From the NCBI GenBank assembly GCA_021613335.1, contig JAJTWR010000431.1:496001-560000 (forward strand): a stretch of DNA of 64,000 nucleotides, given 5' to 3'. Below, piece by piece: positions 61,895 through 64,000 of the stretch (the stretch's first letter is position 1; each line of letters begins with the position of its first letter). This DNA is from Whitmania pigra (taxonomy: Eukaryota > Annelida > Clitellata > Hirudinida > Haemopidae). Under the pieces are notes generated by a model. The model was not told the origin of the DNA, did not search any database, and worked only from the letters and a program-made list of their open reading frames with translations. The position numbers and the translations under genes were made by a program.

Positions 61895-64000
61895 TTACGG
61901 GGGTGCGAGGAGTTCGAGCAGGTCGTCGCGGGTGAGTCGAGTAGCGGCATCGCCACCTTCGAGGGCTTGTTCGAAGAGCGAGCGCTTCTTTTCCTGGAGA
62001 GCGAGGATGCGCTCTTCGAGCGTACCTAACGCTACGAGGCGGTACACAAACACGGGTCGCTCCTGGCCGATGCGGTGAACGCGCGCCGCCGCTTGCTCTT
62101 CCACCGCTGGGTTCCACCATGGGTCGCATAGGAAAACGTGGTCTGCCGCATGAAGGGTGAGGCCCGCGCCTCCGGCATGCAACGAAATCAGCATCACCGG
62201 CGGCCCTTGTGGCGACTGGAACTTCTCCACCACGGCGCCGCGGTCCACGGTGGAGCCGTCGAGGCGCAGGAAGTCGAGTCCGCGCTCGGTGAGGTGCGGT
62301 TCGACCTTGTCCAAGAAGCTCGTCCATTGGCTGAAGACGAGCGCCCGATGGCCGCTCTCCGCAAGTTCGGACAGCGACTCCACGAGGGACTCGACCTTGG
62401 AGGAGCTAGCGGCGGTTTGGCCGGGGACGAGCGCCCGGTGGCAGGCGGCTTGGCGCAGGCGGAGGATGGCTTCGAGGACCGCGAGGGTGTTGCCCTCTTC
62501 CGCCACGAGGGAGCGCGATGAATTCAAGAGGGCGTCGTAGACTTGGCGCTCCTCGCTCGACAGCTCCACGTAGCGCACCGACTCGGTACGCGGCGGCAGC
62601 TCGGAGGCGACGTCGCGCTTCAAGCGCCGCAGAATGAACGGGGCTATGCGCCGCCGCAGCGCGCCGAGCGCCGACGCGGAGCCGGAGTCGATGGGGGCGC
62701 TGAAGTCGTTCTGGAAACCGCTCCGGGTGCCCAAGAGCCCCTTGTTCGCGAAGTGCATGAGGCTCCACAGCTCTTCGAGGCGGTTTTCGAGCGGAGTGCC
62801 GGTGAGGGCGACGCGCGCCGAAGCGCGCAGGCGAAACGCCGCCGCGGCCGCTTGGCTCATCGGATTTTTGATGGCCTGTGCTTCGTCGAGGACGACCCAC
62901 TCCCACTCGCGCTCGGCGAGGCGCTCCACGTCGAGGCGCAGCACCGCGTAGGTGGTGAGGGTGAGGCCGCCGTCGGCGAGGGCGCGGCGCGGCCCGTGGT
63001 AGACGTTGAGCGGCAGGTCCGGGCGCAAGGCGGCGGCTTCGGCGCGCCACACGGGGATGAGGCTCGCCGGGCAGACGACAAGCGAGTTGGGTCGAAGTGC
63101 GGCGAGCGCTTGGCGGGTTTTGCCAAGGCCCATTTCGTCGGCGAGGATGCCGCCGAGGCCGGCCTCGCGCAGGAAGGTAAGCCAGGAAACGCCCTCGCGC
63201 TGGTAGCCGCGCAGGGCGCCTTCGAGGCTCGCGGGCACCGGGGCTTCGGGGAGTCCGGCGAAGCCCTCGACGAGCGGAGCGAGCTTCTGCAAGTCCATCG
63301 GCAGCGGCTCGTCGAGCGACTGCGCGAGCGCCGCGAGTGCCGGGAGCGCGTGGGCGGCGACTTCGCCCGATTCGTCGCGGGCGGCGAAGAGGCGAGCGAG
63401 GACTTCTTCGTGGGCAGTGAGCCACGGTGCGGGGACTTCCGCGAAGCCGCCGCCCGGTAAGGCCAAGACGCCGAGCCCCGCGCGGTAGGCTTCCCAGACG
63501 GCGTCCGCGTCGACTGCCGCCCCGCCCTCTTGGGTGCGGAACGTGAGGCGTGCCTGGGTGTGCGGGCGCCCGCGTTCGTCGGTAGTCGCGTGGAGTTCGA
63601 GGTGCGGGTGGAGCGTGCGCGCCTCGCCGACGAGTTCGCGAGCGGCGCCGCCGAGGAGGCCCGGCGCGCTGCGCAGGCGGGCGCGGAATTGGTCGACCTC
63701 TTTGCCCTCGAAGCGGGTGCGCCGCCCCGGCACGAGCGCGAGGGCTTGCCGCAAGTCTCGCGTGAGCTCGGCTTCTTTGCCGAGGTCTCGCAGCGGCATG
63801 GCGCCGCCGAGGAATACGAGGTTGCCCGCGTCGATGCGCGCCGACGGCGGGTTTCCGTAGACGAGGCGCGGGAGCACTTCGAGGGCGCCGGGCACGGTGG
63901 TGAGGGAGAGTTCCACGCGCGGAGCGAGCGCCGCGTCGATGCGTGGCACGCGCGTCGTGCGGACCCGCAGCCGCGCCCGGCGGGAGAGTTCCGGGAGCAC
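61895..64000 (-). CDS. SNF2-family DNA helicase, C-terminal part (partial)
   Basis: The frame is open to the right edge, so the N-terminus lies outside. The SNF2 core is complete: LGGILADEMGLGKTRQALAA (motif I), VVLDEAQAIKNP (motif II, DEAQ), LTGTPLENRLEELWSLMHF (III), FSQWTSFLDK (V region) and the C-terminal helicase HRIGQERPVFVYRL. Such ATPases translocate on DNA and remodel protein-DNA complexes. The first third (about 250 residues) is a beta/alpha region not recognised. The gene ends 78 nt before asd. Confidence 0.92.
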   Translation of the reverse strand: MLPELSRRARLRVRTTRVPRIDAALAPRVELSLTTVPGALEVLPRLVYGNPPSARIDAGNLVFLGGAMPLRDLGKEAELTRDLRQALALVPGRRTRFEGKEVDQFRARLRSAPGLLGGAARELVGEARTLHPHLELHATTDERGRPHTQARLTFRTQEGGAAVDADAVWEAYRAGLGVLALPGGGFAEVPAPWLTAHEEVLARLFAARDESGEVAAHALPALAALAQSLDEPLPMDLQKLAPLVEGFAGLPEAPVPASLEGALRGYQREGVSWLTFLREAGLGGILADEMGLGKTRQALAALRPNSLVVCPASLIPVWRAEAAALRPDLPLNVYHGPRRALADGGLTLTTYAVLRLDVERLAEREWEWVVLDEAQAIKNPMSQAAAAAFRLRASARVALTGTPLENRLEELWSLMHFANKGLLGTRSGFQNDFSAPIDSGSASALGALRRRIAPFILRRLKRDVASELPPRTESVRYVELSSEERQVYDALLNSSRSLVAEEGNTLAVLEAILRLRQAACHRALVPGQTAASSSKVESLVESLSELAESGHRALVFSQWTSFLDKVEPHLTERGLDFLRLDGSTVDRGAVVEKFQSPQGPPVMLISLHAGGAGLTLHAADHVFLCDPWWNPAVEEQAAARVHRIGQERPVFVYRLVALGTLEERILALQEKKRSLFEQALEGGDAATRLTRDDLLELLAPP

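Overview
The window looks like the chromosome of a deltaproteobacterium-like, Gram-negative bacterium, most likely Myxococcota. It is GC-rich, with many tightly packed, 4-nt-overlapping genes. There are abundant lipoproteins with Asp-Ala-Gly linkers and Cys-rich repeats, HEAT, FHA and PilZ signalling proteins, a degenerate HD-GYP protein, a TonB-like protein and TolC and LpxL homologues (hence an outer membrane). Lineage is an inference from gene content; no rRNA is present.

Layout. 1-7 kb: a partial TolC-like gene, divergent class I aldolase, two secreted FKBP-type prolyl isomerases and the sdhCAB operon. 7-18 kb: a HEAT-repeat/degenerate HD-GYP pair; a minus-strand operon (HNH nuclease, MinD-like ATPase, J-like/RodZ-like HTH protein, 89-aa protein, RluD-like pseudouridine synthase); a membrane histidine kinase; a methyltransferase-like coiled-coil protein; a membrane-anchored protein. 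18-22.8 kb: NUDIX, tRNA-Cys, SpoIID-like protein, TonB-like protein, CDF transporter. 22.8-24.8 kb: a 2-kb non-coding repeat array built of 26-bp units and six copies of a 103-nt nested hairpin. 24.8-38.5 kb: yraN, rsmI, glyQ, glyS coupled to two large lipoproteins, FHA protein, polA, GIY-YIG protein, MsrB-MsrA fusion, bioD, PilZ.

38.7-45.6 kb: a lipoprotein amidase, then an AT-richer stretch with two lipoprotein genes that are each broken by frameshifts, and a ChrA chromate transporter. 45.6-53.1 kb: a minus-strand tandem family of five Cys-rich secreted proteins, with nested tandem repeats, a frameshift inside a minisatellite, a GA microsatellite inside a signal peptide, and a duplicated upstream promoter-like region. 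This is the most rapidly evolving coding part of the window. 53.3-64 kb: tRNA-Glu and an LpxL-like acyltransferase operon, the macromolecular synthesis operon rpsU-yqeY-dnaG-rpoD, a CAU tRNA, GNAT, ferredoxin, aspartate-semialdehyde dehydrogenase and a partial SNF2 helicase.

Housekeeping functions (central carbon metabolism, respiration, translation, replication, sigma-70) dominate. The accessory signal is concentrated in the hairpin array (22.8-24.8 kb) and the Cys-rich lipoprotein family (45.6-53 kb). No insertion sequence, prophage or CRISPR array was recognised.
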